A stretch of 64,000 bases of DNA from DASRJW01 sp964567755 (GTDB lineage: Bacteria; Krumholzibacteriota; Krumholzibacteriia; G020349025). This document shows positions 54,149-64,000 of the stretch, piece by piece. Both the position numbers and the translations under genes were made by a program. Numbering within the stretch: the stretch's first letter is position 1; each line of letters starts with the position of its first letter. The DNA lies in contig CAZMNW010000042.1 of the NCBI GenBank assembly GCA_964567755.1, positions 1 through 64,000 on the forward strand, written 5' to 3'. The notes beneath the pieces are model-generated. The model did no database searches, was not told the DNA's origin, and was given only the letters and a program-made list of their open reading frames with translations.

Positions 54149-54867
54149 ACGGACGACGCGGCGGCTGGATCCCAGATGAGGATGCGGCCGCAACTCTGAC
54201 AAGTACGCAAGTCCGAGGTGAGGCTGCGCAGCTCCTGCAGCAACTGCGGCGGCTGCAGGGCCGAACAAATCCCGCACTTACGTTCGCCCACCAGCGCGAT
54301 GGCGGCATCACCCTTGGCGCGCAGCACGCGTTCGTACAGCGCGCGCGTCCGCGTCTCGAGCCTCTCGATCAAGCCGTCGCGCTTCTGCCGCTGGGCCTCG
54401 ACACTGGCGCGCGCCTGCGCGAGATCCGCCTCGAGCTGGCGCTGCAACGCCTCGACTTGCGTGGCTTCCGTCGCCAGCCGCACGTTCTCGGCGTCGCGCC
54501 GCGCCAGCGACTGGGTGCTCTTGTCCATGGCTTCGAGCACGGAGGATTCGATCTCGTCGATGCGGGTTTCCTGCTGCTGGATCTCGCGCAGCAAGGCCTG
54601 GTACTGCTCGGTGCTGGTCAGCACCGACTGGCGGGCTTCACTCCTGGCGCGTTTCTGTCGCAGTTCCTGCAGCTCGAGCTCGAGCTTGCGGCGTTCGCGT
54701 TCGGCGCGCTGATAGACGGATTCGCAGTCGTTCAATTGCTGCTGGACATCGCAGCGCTGGGACTCGAGATCTTGCAAACGACGCGGCAACGAAGCGATCT
54801 GCTGCCGCAACTGGTACAGCCGCGCGTCCTCGCGGGCCAACTCGACGAGCACGTTCTGCGCGCTCAT
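54145..54867 (-). CDS. Coiled-coil protein with C-terminal zinc ribbon (COG1579)
   Basis: This 240-residue protein has residues ~5-180 forming a continuous antiparallel-type coiled coil rich in Gln, Glu, Arg and Leu. The C-terminus is a four-cysteine zinc ribbon (CGIC at about 197-200, CQSCGR at about 220-225) followed by a variable tail. This is the COG1579 family, found next to rnhA-like genes in many bacteria. Homologues in chlamydiae bind type III secretion or flagellar components, but a general function is not established. It is translationally coupled to rnhA. Confidence 0.85.
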   Translation of the reverse strand: MSAQNVLVELAREDARLYQLRQQIASLPRRLQDLESQRCDVQQQLNDCESVYQRAERERRKLELELQELRQKRARSEARQSVLTSTEQYQALLREIQQQETRIDEIESSVLEAMDKSTQSLARRDAENVRLATEATQVEALQRQLEADLAQARASVEAQRQKRDGLIERLETRTRALYERVLRAKGDAAIALVGERKCGICSALQPPQLLQELRSLTSDLRTCQSCGRILIWDPAAASSV

Positions 54868-54935
54868 GCTCCTCCAGTTCGGCTGCGGCGCGGAAGCAGG
54901 CGGGACTCGATCCCGGGGATCGGGCCCGGCGCAAG

Positions 54936-55012
54936 TGGTGGGCGAAACAGGGTTCGAACCTGTGACCTCTCGCGTGTGAGGCGAGCGCTCTGTCCAGCTG
55001 AGCTATTCGCCC
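54936..55012 (-). tRNA. tRNA-Val (CAC)
   Basis: The minus-strand cloverleaf has acceptor GGGCGAA pairing with TTCGCCC. The D arm contains AGCTCAGCTGGACAGAGC and the anticodon stem is CTCGC/GCGAG with loop CTCACAC (anticodon CAC). The T arm is ACAGGTTCGAACCTGT. Discriminator A and the CCA end are encoded (54936-54939). It lies 23 nt downstream of the CAT-anticodon tRNA. Confidence 0.95.
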
Positions 55013-55034
55013 ACGGAATCCGCGGTGCATGTCC

Positions 55035-55111
55035 TGGTGGGCCCACCAGGACTCGAACCTGGAACCAGCCCGTTATGAGCGGGTTGCACTCACCAGTTGT
55101 GCTATGGGCCC
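55035..55111 (-). tRNA. tRNA with CAT anticodon (Met or Ile2)
   Basis: The minus-strand cloverleaf has acceptor GGGCCCA pairing with TGGGCCC, and anticodon loop CTCATAA closed by CCCG/CGGG. The T arm is CCAGGTTCGAGTCCTGG, and an ACCA end is encoded at 55035-55038. It is not an initiator (acceptor position 1 pairs). CAT could be elongator Met or a lysidine-modified Ile tRNA; the sequence does not settle it. Confidence 0.93.
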
Positions 55112-55164
55112 GCCAGCGCCAGGCGGCGGCAGGGTAACACAAGCTCCTGGCGCCGGCCAACCCG

Positions 55165-57081
<1,917 letters not shown>

Positions 57082-57084
57082 GGA

Positions 57085-58869
57085 TCAGGACGAAGTCGGC
57101 GGACGTCGCAGCTCGCTCCGGTCTCGGGCCAGGATGCTTTTCTCTGCCAGTAAACGACCTGCGGCTTCTTGGTCGCCGCGCGCCTCGGCTTCCGCCAGGC
57201 GACGGCGCAGATCCGCTCCGGTCTTGTCGAGACGCGCCGCGAGCAGCGTGGCTCGATAATCACGCAACAGCAGTTCGGGATCCCCAGGCGGCGATCCCTC
57301 GAATTCCAACTCGCTGCCGAGGGAATCGGTATCACGGTCTGCCGCGTGGTCGCGCCAGTGGCCATCCGGGCCCGCGGTTTCGATCGCCTCGAACAGCCGT
57401 CGCTCCAACCCGGCACCGAAATCTTCCGCCTCGAGCTCGCTCATGACCGGCGCCGCATCCGCGCCGTTCGCCAGGCCCAAACGCAATAATCCGCGCCGCG
57501 CTTGGCGCACCGCAACGGAGGCAGGATCGGCGTCGACTGTCCGTGTCGACACCTCCGGGACCGTCGCGCCGGATGTCTTTTTCTTCACCAGGCCCGCTGC
57601 CACCGTCGTCTCGGAGAGACCGAAGCTGCGACTCAACTCCTTGGCATAGAGTTCCTGCAGCACGGGATCGGAGACACGGCCCAGATCGGCGAGAAGATGC
57701 CGCACCACTCGCTCCTTGACCGCAAGCGCGCCCGCGCGCCGATCGACGAGCAATTTCATGTAGGCGATATAGCCTGCCGCCTCGCGGACTCGGGTGGCCA
57801 TCGCGGCTCCGCCGTGCTCGCGCACGAATGAATCGGGGTCGTACCCCGAGGGGAGCTCGACGATGTGCACCAAAAACCCGTGTTCGAGGAGAAGACCTGC
57901 CGCCCGCACTGCTGCCCGGCGACCCGCAGAGTCGCTGTCTCCAAGTATATAAGCCCGGTGGCTATATCGATGCAAGAGAGCAGCTTGGGCAGCGGAGAAG
58001 GCCGTCCCGCAGGCGGCCACCACGTGCTCGACCCCGGCCTGGGTGAGGCTCAAGGAGTCCATGTACCCCTCGGTTATAATCGCCGAATCGGCCCGCCGAA
58101 TGGCGGCCCTGGCCTCGGCGAGGCCGTATAGAACCTTGCCCTTGTGGTAGATCGGCGAGTCGACCGAGTTCAGATACTTGGGGGCATCGCCAGTTTCGGG
58201 CCCGGGGAGGATGCGGCCGCCGAACCCGATGACCCGCCCGGAGAGCGACAAGATCGGGAAGATGAGGCGGTCACGAAAGACGTCGTAAACGCCTTCGCCG
58301 CGATTTCGACGCGCCGCGAGTCCGAGTTGTACCAGCGTTTCGTCCGTGACCCCGTCGCCGCGGAGCGCCAGGCTCAGCCGATCCCAGGCGGCGGGTGCAG
58401 CGCCCAGCCGAAACCGGTCGGCTGTCGAGCGCGTGATGCCGCGCTGCGCGAGGTAGGTGCGGACTCTTTCGCCCGCCGGACCGTGCAGTGTTTCGGTGAA
58501 GAATCGGGCCGCGGCCTCGGCCACTGCGTAGAGCCCGTCGTTCCCGCTGTCGTCGCTGCTCGTCTCGACCACGATCCCGGCACGTTGTCCCAGGAGTCGC
58601 ACGGCCTCGGTGAAGCTCACGCCATCGTGCTCCATCACGAAGCGAAAGGGATCGCCCCCGCGCTGGCAGCCGAAGCAGTAATACATCTGACGGTCTTGCC
58701 GAACGAAAAAGCTCGGTGTCTTTTCACCATGGAACGGGCACAGGCCCTTGAGACTGTTGCCGGAGCGCTTCAGGTTGACGTACTGGCTCACGAGCTCGAC
58801 GATGTCTGTCGCCACGCGCACGCTCTCGATGACGTCGCTCGACAGCCGCCCTCGCCTCACGTTGGACAT
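57085..58869 (-). CDS. dnaG: DNA primase
   Basis: It synthesises RNA primers for replication. The 594 residues hold an N-terminal zinc-binding domain (CPFHGEKTPSFFV, YYCFGCQRGGDPF). The RNA polymerase domain has TOPRIM motifs ITEGYMDSLSL and ILGDSDSAGRRA, and a C-terminal helicase-interaction domain completes it. GAGAGGGA lies 3 nt before ATG 58869; the upstream continuation is the palindromic element and not coding. It overlaps no neighbour and lies 3 nt before rpoD, forming the classical dnaG-rpoD pair. Confidence 0.97.
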   Translation of the reverse strand: MSNVRRGRLSSDVIESVRVATDIVELVSQYVNLKRSGNSLKGLCPFHGEKTPSFFVRQDRQMYYCFGCQRGGDPFRFVMEHDGVSFTEAVRLLGQRAGIVVETSSDDSGNDGLYAVAEAAARFFTETLHGPAGERVRTYLAQRGITRSTADRFRLGAAPAAWDRLSLALRGDGVTDETLVQLGLAARRNRGEGVYDVFRDRLIFPILSLSGRVIGFGGRILPGPETGDAPKYLNSVDSPIYHKGKVLYGLAEARAAIRRADSAIITEGYMDSLSLTQAGVEHVVAACGTAFSAAQAALLHRYSHRAYILGDSDSAGRRAAVRAAGLLLEHGFLVHIVELPSGYDPDSFVREHGGAAMATRVREAAGYIAYMKLLVDRRAGALAVKERVVRHLLADLGRVSDPVLQELYAKELSRSFGLSETTVAAGLVKKKTSGATVPEVSTRTVDADPASVAVRQARRGLLRLGLANGADAAPVMSELEAEDFGAGLERRLFEAIETAGPDGHWRDHAADRDTDSLGSELEFEGSPPGDPELLLRDYRATLLAARLDKTGADLRRRLAEAEARGDQEAAGRLLAEKSILARDRSELRRPPTSS

Positions 58870-58895
58870 CGATCCCTCTCTGTACGAACGCCGCA

Positions 58896-59036
58896 GCCGC
58901 CGCGATGAGCTTCGCTTCGGCGGCGTCACGTGGCCGAGCGGAGGCAGGGATGCCGGAGCCGGCCACGTGCCGAGCGACCCGGAGCACACGAGGTGCGGAG
59001 GCGAGCGTCCGCCGAAGCGAAGCTCATCGCGGCGGC
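58896..59036 (+). repeat. Structured palindromic element, copy 2
   Basis: A perfect 28-bp inverted repeat (58896-58923 with 59009-59036) encloses 85 bp. Within it CACGTGGCC (58927-58935) pairs with GGCCACGTG (58961-58969), GGCA pairs with TGCC, and GCAC pairs with GTGC. The junctions CGTCACG, CGTGCCGAGCGAC and GAGCGTCCGCC match copy 1 (48621-48762), while all helices differ in sequence yet remain paired. It occupies almost all of the mutS2-dnaG gap. Confidence 0.9.
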
Positions 59037-59060
59037 GGTGGACCGGAGCCCCACACAAAT

Positions 59061-61424
59061 CTAGTGCAGCTTGGCGATGGTAACACCGCTGCCACCCTCG
59101 CCGTGCTCGCCGAGGCGATGCGAGGCGACGGCAGGATGGGAGGCCAGGTACCCCTGGATGGTGCGGCGCAGAACACCCGTCCCCTTCCCGTGCACGATTC
59201 GCACCGAGGGAAGGCCCTGGAGCACGGCGCGGTCGAGGAACTGATCCATGGCGCCGAGTGCTTCGGGCCGATCGAAGCCACGGAGGTCGATCTCGAGCGC
59301 CGCGCTCGGGTTCGTGTCCTGCACTTGGTAGCCGCCGCGAGCGGGTTCCGGTGGTGTGTCGACGGCGCGGGCGCGCAACTCCAGATCACGCATAGGAACG
59401 GTGACGACCGCCGGTCCATAGCGCACACGGGCGCGATCGTCTCCTTGGATCTCCTCCATTCGGCCCTCGCGACCGAGGGGCCGGATCCAGACCAGGTCGC
59501 CAGGTCGCGGCTCGCCGTCGAGGACAGGGACCGGACCCGCCTCGACCGCGCTCACGCTCTCCGCCAAGGCATCGAGCTCGTCCTTGGCCGCGCGGATGGC
59601 TTCGCGGCTCGCTTGCGCTTCGCGCAGCGAACGAATCGTGGCTTCGACGCGGGAGCGGGCTTCGTCGACAATCGCGGTCACATCCCGGCGTGCCTGCGCT
59701 AGATGCGTGGCACGTTGGTGCGCGACCTGCGCCAACTGCGTTGCCGCTTCTTCACGCACCCGGCGCGCCTCCGTGACTTCGGTTTCCGCCAACGCGCGCG
59801 CAGCCTCGAACCTCAAACGCTCGGCTTCGAGACTGCGCAACACTTCCTCGATGCGCGCGGCGTTGTCGCCGCGTTCCTCGCGAGCGGCAGCGACGAGGTC
59901 GGGATCGAAGCCTAGGCGTTCCGCCGTCGCCAGCGCGTTGCTGCTCCCGGGCACTCCCGGTTGCAGGCGAAAGAGTGGTGTGCCGCTGGTCGCATCGAAC
60001 ACCATCGACGCGTTGCCGATCCCTGGCTCCGCGTGCGCGAACAGCTTGAGCGCGCCGAGGTGCGTCGTAACCAGCGTCGTCGCCCCGCGTTGCACCAGTC
60101 GGCGCAGCACCACCTTCGCCATCGCCGCGCCTTCTTCCGGATCGGTGCCGGCCATGAACTCGTCGAGCAGCGCCAAGAGCCCCGCGCCCGCGGCCTCGAT
60201 GGCGCCGCGCACATGGCGCAAATGCGAGCTGAAAGTGCTTTCGGCGGCCTCGATCGACTGCTCGTCGCCGATGTCGGCCACGAGGCGCTCGAACACCGGC
60301 AGCTCCGAATCCGGATGCAACGGTAATTGCAATCCCGTTTGGTGCATGAGCACCAGCAAGCCGACGGTCTTGAGCGCGACCGTCTTGCCGCCGGTATTGG
60401 GGCCGGTGATCACCAGCGCGCCGACATCGCCGAATGCGAGATCGAGAGGCACAACCGCGCGCGCCTGTGTCGCCAAGCGTGCTTCCAACAATGGATGGCG
60501 CGCGGCGCGCAGGCGCAACGCGGCCCCGAGTTGCGGCGATGCGGCACGCATCGATGCGGCGGCGCATGCGGCGGCGTGCTGTGCATCGACGAACTCCAAG
60601 GCGTCGAGACTGCGTTCCACCTCGTCGCTCTCGGCGCCGAGACCGCGCGTCAGATCTTGCAGGATGCGCAACACCTCGCGGCCTTCGCCGTCGCGCAAGC
60701 CTTGCAATTCATTGTTGCCGTCGACGACGTCGAGCGGTTCGACGAACAGTGTCGTCCCCGTGGCCGAGCGATCGTGGACGATGCCACGCGCCGCGGCCGC
60801 GTCGGCCCGCACCGGAATGACGTAGCGCTCGCCACGCATCGTCACGTAGGTCTCGGCATCGGGCTTGCCGCGCCCCAAATGCGCCTCCAAGGTGCGCAAC
60901 ACGGCTTGGCGCTGCGTCACCAGCCGGCGCCGAATGCGCGCCAGCTCCGGCGACGCATGGTCGGCGACCTCGCCGTTCTCGAGCACGGCGCGTTCGATGG
61001 CCAATGTCAGCTCGGTGTGTGCGACGAGAGGTTGCGTGCGCGCGTGCAGCAACGGCAAACGTGCGGCATGCGTGTCGAGGAAACGCCGCATGGACGTGCA
61101 TACGGCAAGCGTCTGCGCCACGCGGCGCAGCTCGAGCGGCTCGAGGTGACTGCCGGCGACGCGGGCCCGATCCAGCCACGGCCGCAGATCGTGCACACCG
61201 TCGAGTGGCCAGGCTTGGACGCCTTCGGCCAACACTCCACGGACTTCACCGAGCAGCTTCTGGCGCCGCGCGACCTCCGCGCGTTCGCTGCTCGGAACGA
61301 GGGCGCGCAAGAGATCGGCGCCGCCCGGCGTGCGTGCCTCGCGCACGATGAGGTCGATGAGTTTGTCGAATTCGAGGACGCGCCGTGCGTGGCCGTCGGG
61401 ATCGAGCGCGCACGGCGACGGCAC
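59061..61424 (-). CDS. mutS2: Endonuclease MutS2
   Basis: This 787-residue MutS2 acts in recombination control or ribosome-collision rescue depending on lineage. It lacks the mismatch-binding N-terminal domain of MutS. The clamp/lever region is followed by the ATPase: ITGPNTGGKTVALKT (Walker A), ALLDEFMAGTDPEEG (Walker B), and STFSSHLRH. A coiled-coil region follows, and a C-terminal Smr nuclease domain (LDLRGFDRPEALGAM, VRIVHGKGTGVLR) ends the protein. GTG 61424 is the likely start; the upstream continuation is a cvpA shadow. It is followed by palindromic element copy 2. Confidence 0.94.
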   Translation of the reverse strand: MPSPCALDPDGHARRVLEFDKLIDLIVREARTPGGADLLRALVPSSERAEVARRQKLLGEVRGVLAEGVQAWPLDGVHDLRPWLDRARVAGSHLEPLELRRVAQTLAVCTSMRRFLDTHAARLPLLHARTQPLVAHTELTLAIERAVLENGEVADHASPELARIRRRLVTQRQAVLRTLEAHLGRGKPDAETYVTMRGERYVIPVRADAAAARGIVHDRSATGTTLFVEPLDVVDGNNELQGLRDGEGREVLRILQDLTRGLGAESDEVERSLDALEFVDAQHAAACAAASMRAASPQLGAALRLRAARHPLLEARLATQARAVVPLDLAFGDVGALVITGPNTGGKTVALKTVGLLVLMHQTGLQLPLHPDSELPVFERLVADIGDEQSIEAAESTFSSHLRHVRGAIEAAGAGLLALLDEFMAGTDPEEGAAMAKVVLRRLVQRGATTLVTTHLGALKLFAHAEPGIGNASMVFDATSGTPLFRLQPGVPGSSNALATAERLGFDPDLVAAAREERGDNAARIEEVLRSLEAERLRFEAARALAETEVTEARRVREEAATQLAQVAHQRATHLAQARRDVTAIVDEARSRVEATIRSLREAQASREAIRAAKDELDALAESVSAVEAGPVPVLDGEPRPGDLVWIRPLGREGRMEEIQGDDRARVRYGPAVVTVPMRDLELRARAVDTPPEPARGGYQVQDTNPSAALEIDLRGFDRPEALGAMDQFLDRAVLQGLPSVRIVHGKGTGVLRRTIQGYLASHPAVASHRLGEHGEGGSGVTIAKLH

Positions 61425-61462
61425 GAATCCGCCGCCAGAAGCGCCAGCCGTTCCGCCCGCAG

Positions 61463-61981
61463 TCAGCGCCTCGCCGCCTGGAAGGGCTCGCGCAGTTCCA
61501 CGTCCTTGGCGTAGTTCTGCACGATCTCGAACGCCGCCGGCAGCAGGCTCGCGAGCGGCGGACCCAGCTTCGACTCCGTCAGCTTGGCGTCGAGCGCCGG
61601 GCTCACGCCGAGGTGCAGCATCGTCGTGATCAAGATGCTCAGCCACAGCGCGCCTTTCCCGATGCCTGCGAGTGCGCCGCCCACCTGATCGAACCAACCG
61701 AAGAACGTGACCTGCACGACTTCGCTCGCCACTTTGCCCACGACCGAGGCGACGAGCATGCTGACGACGACGATGACCAGGAACACGAGCGGCGGCGTGA
61801 TGCGCCAGTCGGCCGCCGGGCCGGCGTAATCCTGCACCAAGCCACCGGTCAAATAGAGCGCCAACAGGACGCCGAAGAAAAGTCCCGCAAGCTCGACGAC
61901 CTGGCGCAACAGCCCGCGGCGAAAGCCGAAGACCGCCGCGATGACGAAAGCGCCGAGAATCACCCAATCCACCCAGACCAC
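61463..61981 (-). CDS. cvpA: CvpA family membrane protein
   Basis: This 172-residue inner-membrane protein has four hydrophobic segments and the CvpA features VDWVILGAFVIAAVFGFRRG, with the G-x-R-x-G after TM1, and GWFDQVGGALAGIGKGAL. The family is linked to colicin V production and envelope integrity, and its molecular role is unclear. GGAGG lies 6 nt before GTG 61981. It is upstream of mutS2, a pairing seen in many bacteria. Confidence 0.9.
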   Translation of the reverse strand: MVWVDWVILGAFVIAAVFGFRRGLLRQVVELAGLFFGVLLALYLTGGLVQDYAGPAADWRITPPLVFLVIVVVSMLVASVVGKVASEVVQVTFFGWFDQVGGALAGIGKGALWLSILITTMLHLGVSPALDAKLTESKLGPPLASLLPAAFEIVQNYAKDVELREPFQAARR

Positions 61982-62040
61982 CCCGCACCTCCCATGATTT
62001 CGTCCGCTCTCGCCACCCGGTGCCGCGGCTCCCGCCGCGC

Positions 62041-62496
62041 TCAGGCGCCCAAGAGCTCCCGCACCAGCGCCTGCACCTGACCGCCGTCGGCGCGACCACG
62101 CAGGCGTTGCATCGCCGCCCCCATCACGCGCCCCAGGTCGCGCGGCGTGCTGGCGCCGGTCTGGGCGATGACCTCCTGCACGATCGTACGCACCTCGGCT
62201 TCGCCCATGGGCTCCGGCAGGTAGCCGAGGACGATCTTCTGCTCGCGCATCTCTTTGTCGTGCAGATCCATGCGCCCGACCTGCGCGAAGGCCTCGGCCG
62301 ATTCGCGGCGTTGTTTGGCGAACGCAGCGAACAGCTGCTCGACTTGCTCGTCCGTGAGCACGGCGCGTGTGTCGCCCGCGACCTGCTTCTCCTTGACGCG
62401 CGCCAACAACATGCGCAACACGCTGGTGCGCTCGGCATCGCGCGCACGCATCGCGTCCTTGAGATCGGCGTTCAAGCGTTCGAGGAGAGCAGCCAC
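62041..62496 (-). CDS. YqeY/GatB-like domain protein
   Basis: This 151-residue protein of the GatB/YqeY family shows LLERLNADLKDAMRARD, SVLRMLLARVKEK, a central REQKIVLGYLP segment and the C-terminal MGAAMQRLRGRADGGQVQALV. The C-terminal half corresponds to the tRNA-interacting tail domain of GatB, so it may bind tRNA. The role is not established. GTG 62496 is chosen over ATG 62529 because AGGGGG lies 5 nt upstream and the length then fits the family. It lies 59 nt upstream of cvpA. Confidence 0.9.
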   Translation of the reverse strand: MAALLERLNADLKDAMRARDAERTSVLRMLLARVKEKQVAGDTRAVLTDEQVEQLFAAFAKQRRESAEAFAQVGRMDLHDKEMREQKIVLGYLPEPMGEAEVRTIVQEVIAQTGASTPRDLGRVMGAAMQRLRGRADGGQVQALVRELLGA

Positions 62497-62529
62497 TCGA
62501 TCCCCCTCAGGGCGAGTCCCAGAAAACAT

Positions 62530-62738
62530 TCAACCCTATGGTCGCACCCCGGCAAGCGTCAAGCACGAGCCGCAGCGCCGCGCGCGCCCGCACTGCATCG
62601 AGTCTGGAAGCCTCATCGGGAGTGGTGGCCGCTGTTCAAATCGAGCCGAATTCTCGGTTCGAGCGCCGAGCTCTGTCATCACACTTTGTCGGGTCTCAGC
62701 ATCCGGCTTGAACCATGCCCATCCTCTGCAGCACCTCC
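62530..62738. other. Intergenic stretch near the cassette
   Basis: No gene is supported here. An 8-of-9-bp dyad (TCGAGCCGA, ATTC, TCGGTTCGA) near 62640-62662 could form a hairpin. The stretch separates yqeY from the attC-like site. Confidence 0.35.
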
Positions 62739-62828
62739 GCCTAACGACTCGTGCTCACCAGCCAGCGCCGAACGCAGGTTTGCCGCTACCCATCGGTGGC
62801 GCTCGACTGGTGCAGCAGTCGGTTACGC
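62739..62828 (-). other. attC-like recombination site
   Basis: On the minus strand the 90-bp imperfect palindrome starts with GCGTAAC, sharing the stop codon of the antitoxin gene, and ends with GTTAGGC, an exact match to the GTTRRRY integron core site. The arms pair through CACCAG/CTGGTG and AGCGCC/GGCGCT, with bulged bases and a central loop as in attC sites. The gene-stop-attC order is that of an integron cassette. No integrase gene is present. Confidence 0.55.
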
Positions 62829-63065
62829 AGAGCGAGTGCGACGTCCCGCGCGGCGCTTGCGCATGACCGGAGCGAGGGCACGCAGTGTTTCATTGACCGT
62901 GGTGCTGTCCGGGAAGACATCGAGGAGATCTGGGTCGATGATGACCACGTTTGTTCCCTCGGCGTACCGTCTTGCAGTGGCGCCACGGACACCTTGCGAA
63001 AAATCGTACTCGGGCCGCATCGTGTCGCGATCGGAGGGACGTCGCTTGCGGCTCGCCTTTTTCAT
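62823..63065 (-). CDS. Orphan antitoxin-like protein
   Basis: This 80-residue basic protein contains RPEYDFSQGVRGATARRYAEG, cut here for length, then VVIIDPDLLDVFPDSTTVNETLRAL. This matches a widespread family of small proteins (MR-x-EYDFSKGVRGKY...GTNVV...D-x-FPD) found beside PIN, RelE or BrnT-type toxins, and usually annotated hypothetical or antitoxin. No toxin gene accompanies it here. ATG 63065 has AGGA 3 nt upstream. Its stop lies within an attC-like site, so it looks like a single-gene cassette. Confidence 0.7.
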   Translation of the reverse strand: MKKASRKRRPSDRDTMRPEYDFSQGVRGATARRYAEGTNVVIIDPDLLDVFPDSTTVNETLRALAPVMRKRRAGRRTRSA

Positions 63066-63214
63066 ACATCCTGCGCTCACGTCGAGTCGCCGGTCTGGCA
63101 GAGATCAGGCGTTTCCGCGGTGGGCGCTCCGCGAACGCGATGACCAGAATTGAGAGCTCGCGTCCGCCGCGATGCGTCCGGGAAAACAGCCATCGCGCGG
63201 TCACTGCAACGCTT

Positions 63215-64000
63215 TTACTGCTCGACGCCGTAGCTGCCCTTGCGTGGCGTGGGAACGCTGCTGCCTTGCAGGCTCTGCAGTTCTTCGAGGAGCTTGCGTT
63301 CTTCCTTCGACGAGGTTTCCGGCGTGTGCACGATGACGCGCACGAGCTGATCGCCGCGACTGGATCCGTGCAGGTGGCCGATGCCCTTGTCGCGCAAGCG
63401 GAAGATGCGATGCGATTGTGTGCCGGCTGGAATGGTGAGCATGGCCTTGCCATCCAAGGTTGGAACTTCGATCTTGGCGCCGAGCACCGCCTGCGAATAG
63501 GTGACGAACACATCGGTGATGACGTCGTCGCCGAGGCGCTGGAACAACGGATCTTCTTTCTCATCGATGACGACGTAGACGTCCCCGGGCGGGCCGCCGT
63601 TCGGCCCGGCATCGCCTTGCCCGCGCAGCGGAATGTAATTGCCGGTGGCCACACCGGCGGGCACGCGCACCGAAAACGTCTCGTCGGTGTTCTCGAGGCC
63701 TTCGCCCCTGCACTGGGTGCAAGGATCGCCGATCACCTGGCCGCGCCCGCTGCACGTCGAGCACTCGGTGACCGTCATCATGTTGCCGAGGAAGCTGCGC
63801 GTGACACGCTGCACCTGGCCGCGGCCGCCGCAGTCGCGGCACGGGCTCTGGGATCCGCCCTCGCGCGCGCCCGAGCCGCTGCAGCTGCTGCAACGCACCA
63901 GGTGCCGAATGCGCAGCTTCTTGGTCGTGCCGTGCGCGATCTCCTGCAACGTGAGACTGACGCGCGCCTGCAGGTTGCGGCCTTGTCGCGCACCGCGACG
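63215..64000 (-). CDS. dnaJ: Chaperone DnaJ (3' part)
   Basis: This Hsp40 co-chaperone stimulates DnaK ATPase. Only the C-terminal ~262 residues are in the window; the J domain and start lie beyond 64000. The zinc region has all four C-x-x-C-x-G-x-G repeats (CSSCSGSG, CRDCGGRG, CSTCSGRG, CTQCRGEG), followed by the substrate-binding domains (VRVPAGVATGNYIPLRGQGD, LGAKIEVPTLDGKAMLTIPAG). The frame is open to the window edge with family sequence (LTLQEIAHGTTKKLRI), so ATG 63949 is internal and not a start. Confidence 0.96.
   Translation of the reverse strand, partial: RRGARQGRNLQARVSLTLQEIAHGTTKKLRIRHLVRCSSCSGSGAREGGSQSPCRDCGGRGQVQRVTRSFLGNMMTVTECSTCSGRGQVIGDPCTQCRGEGLENTDETFSVRVPAGVATGNYIPLRGQGDAGPNGGPPGDVYVVIDEKEDPLFQRLGDDVITDVFVTYSQAVLGAKIEVPTLDGKAMLTIPAGTQSHRIFRLRDKGIGHLHGSSRGDQLVRVIVHTPETSSKEERKLLEELQSLQGSSVPTPRKGSYGVEQ

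Noticed and set aside
63561..63893. Additional minus-strand frame inside dnaJ, and start at ATG 63949
   Set aside because: The frame is a shadow, and dnaJ similarity continues unbroken to the window edge, so the ATG is internal.

Overview
This window is about 64 kb of GC-rich bacterial chromosome from a diderm, respiring heterotroph. Evidence for that is a lipobox lipoprotein, a complete 13-gene proton-pumping complex I operon, a two-subunit 2-oxoglutarate:ferredoxin oxidoreductase and a split B12-dependent methylmalonyl-CoA mutase. The gene order rplM-rpsI-rpsB-tsf-pyrH-frr, the dnaG-rpoD pair and a type A RNase P RNA suggest an uncultivated lineage near the FCB group (Eisenbacteria or Krumholzibacteria-like). 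That placement is an inference from gene order, not a phylogeny.

Layout. Positions 1-4.5 kb are an accessory patch: two decayed AAA/DUF4143-type ATPase genes, each with a palindrome abutting its start codon, IS66-like and IS256-like remnants, an IS-end-like repeat, and one intact lipoprotein gene. From 4.6 to 9.0 kb lie uvrA and a B12/radical SAM gene whose apparent stop is an in-frame UGA followed by Ala-Glu-Pro and a short hairpin. I read it as a selenoprotein of the CUAEP-tail family. From 9.6 to 15.8 kb are korAB, an M16-like peptidase and an OPT transporter; korB and the peptidase converge on a 4 x 21-bp repeat. From 15.8 to 17.6 kb is a second accessory patch: a 52-53-bp repeat array into which a ParE/RelE-type toxin-antitoxin pair with an attC-like site seems to be inserted.

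From 17.6 to 26.7 kb are asnS, a TPR/zinc-ribbon membrane protein beside a DUF4388/pseudopilin-like protein, a UbiA prenyltransferase, and a minus-strand cluster (methylmalonyl-CoA mutase large and small chains, dut, polysaccharide deacetylase). From 26.7 to 40.9 kb is nuoA to nuoN on the minus strand, with nuoC and nuoD fused. It has a good sigma70-type promoter and a perfect 10-bp inverted repeat in its leader. From 40.9 to 46.5 kb are translation genes (frr, pyrH, tsf, rpsB, rpsI, rplM) plus mtnA and maf.

From 46.8 to 64 kb are a GT-C glycosyltransferase, dtd, relA/spoT, recJ, rnpB, rnhA, a coiled-coil zinc-ribbon protein, two tRNAs, rpoD, dnaG, mutS2, cvpA, yqeY, an orphan antitoxin cassette with an attC-like site, and the 3' part of dnaJ. 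Two intergenic sites (48.6-48.8 kb and 58.9-59.0 kb) hold the same ~141-bp palindromic element. Its outer and inner helices differ in sequence between the copies but stay complementary, while the junction residues are conserved. That is the pattern of a structured element under selection, and I do not recognise it as a named family.

The strongest novel leads are this structured element, the UGA-selenocysteine radical SAM gene, and the isolated attC-like cassettes that carry toxin-antitoxin genes without an integrase.
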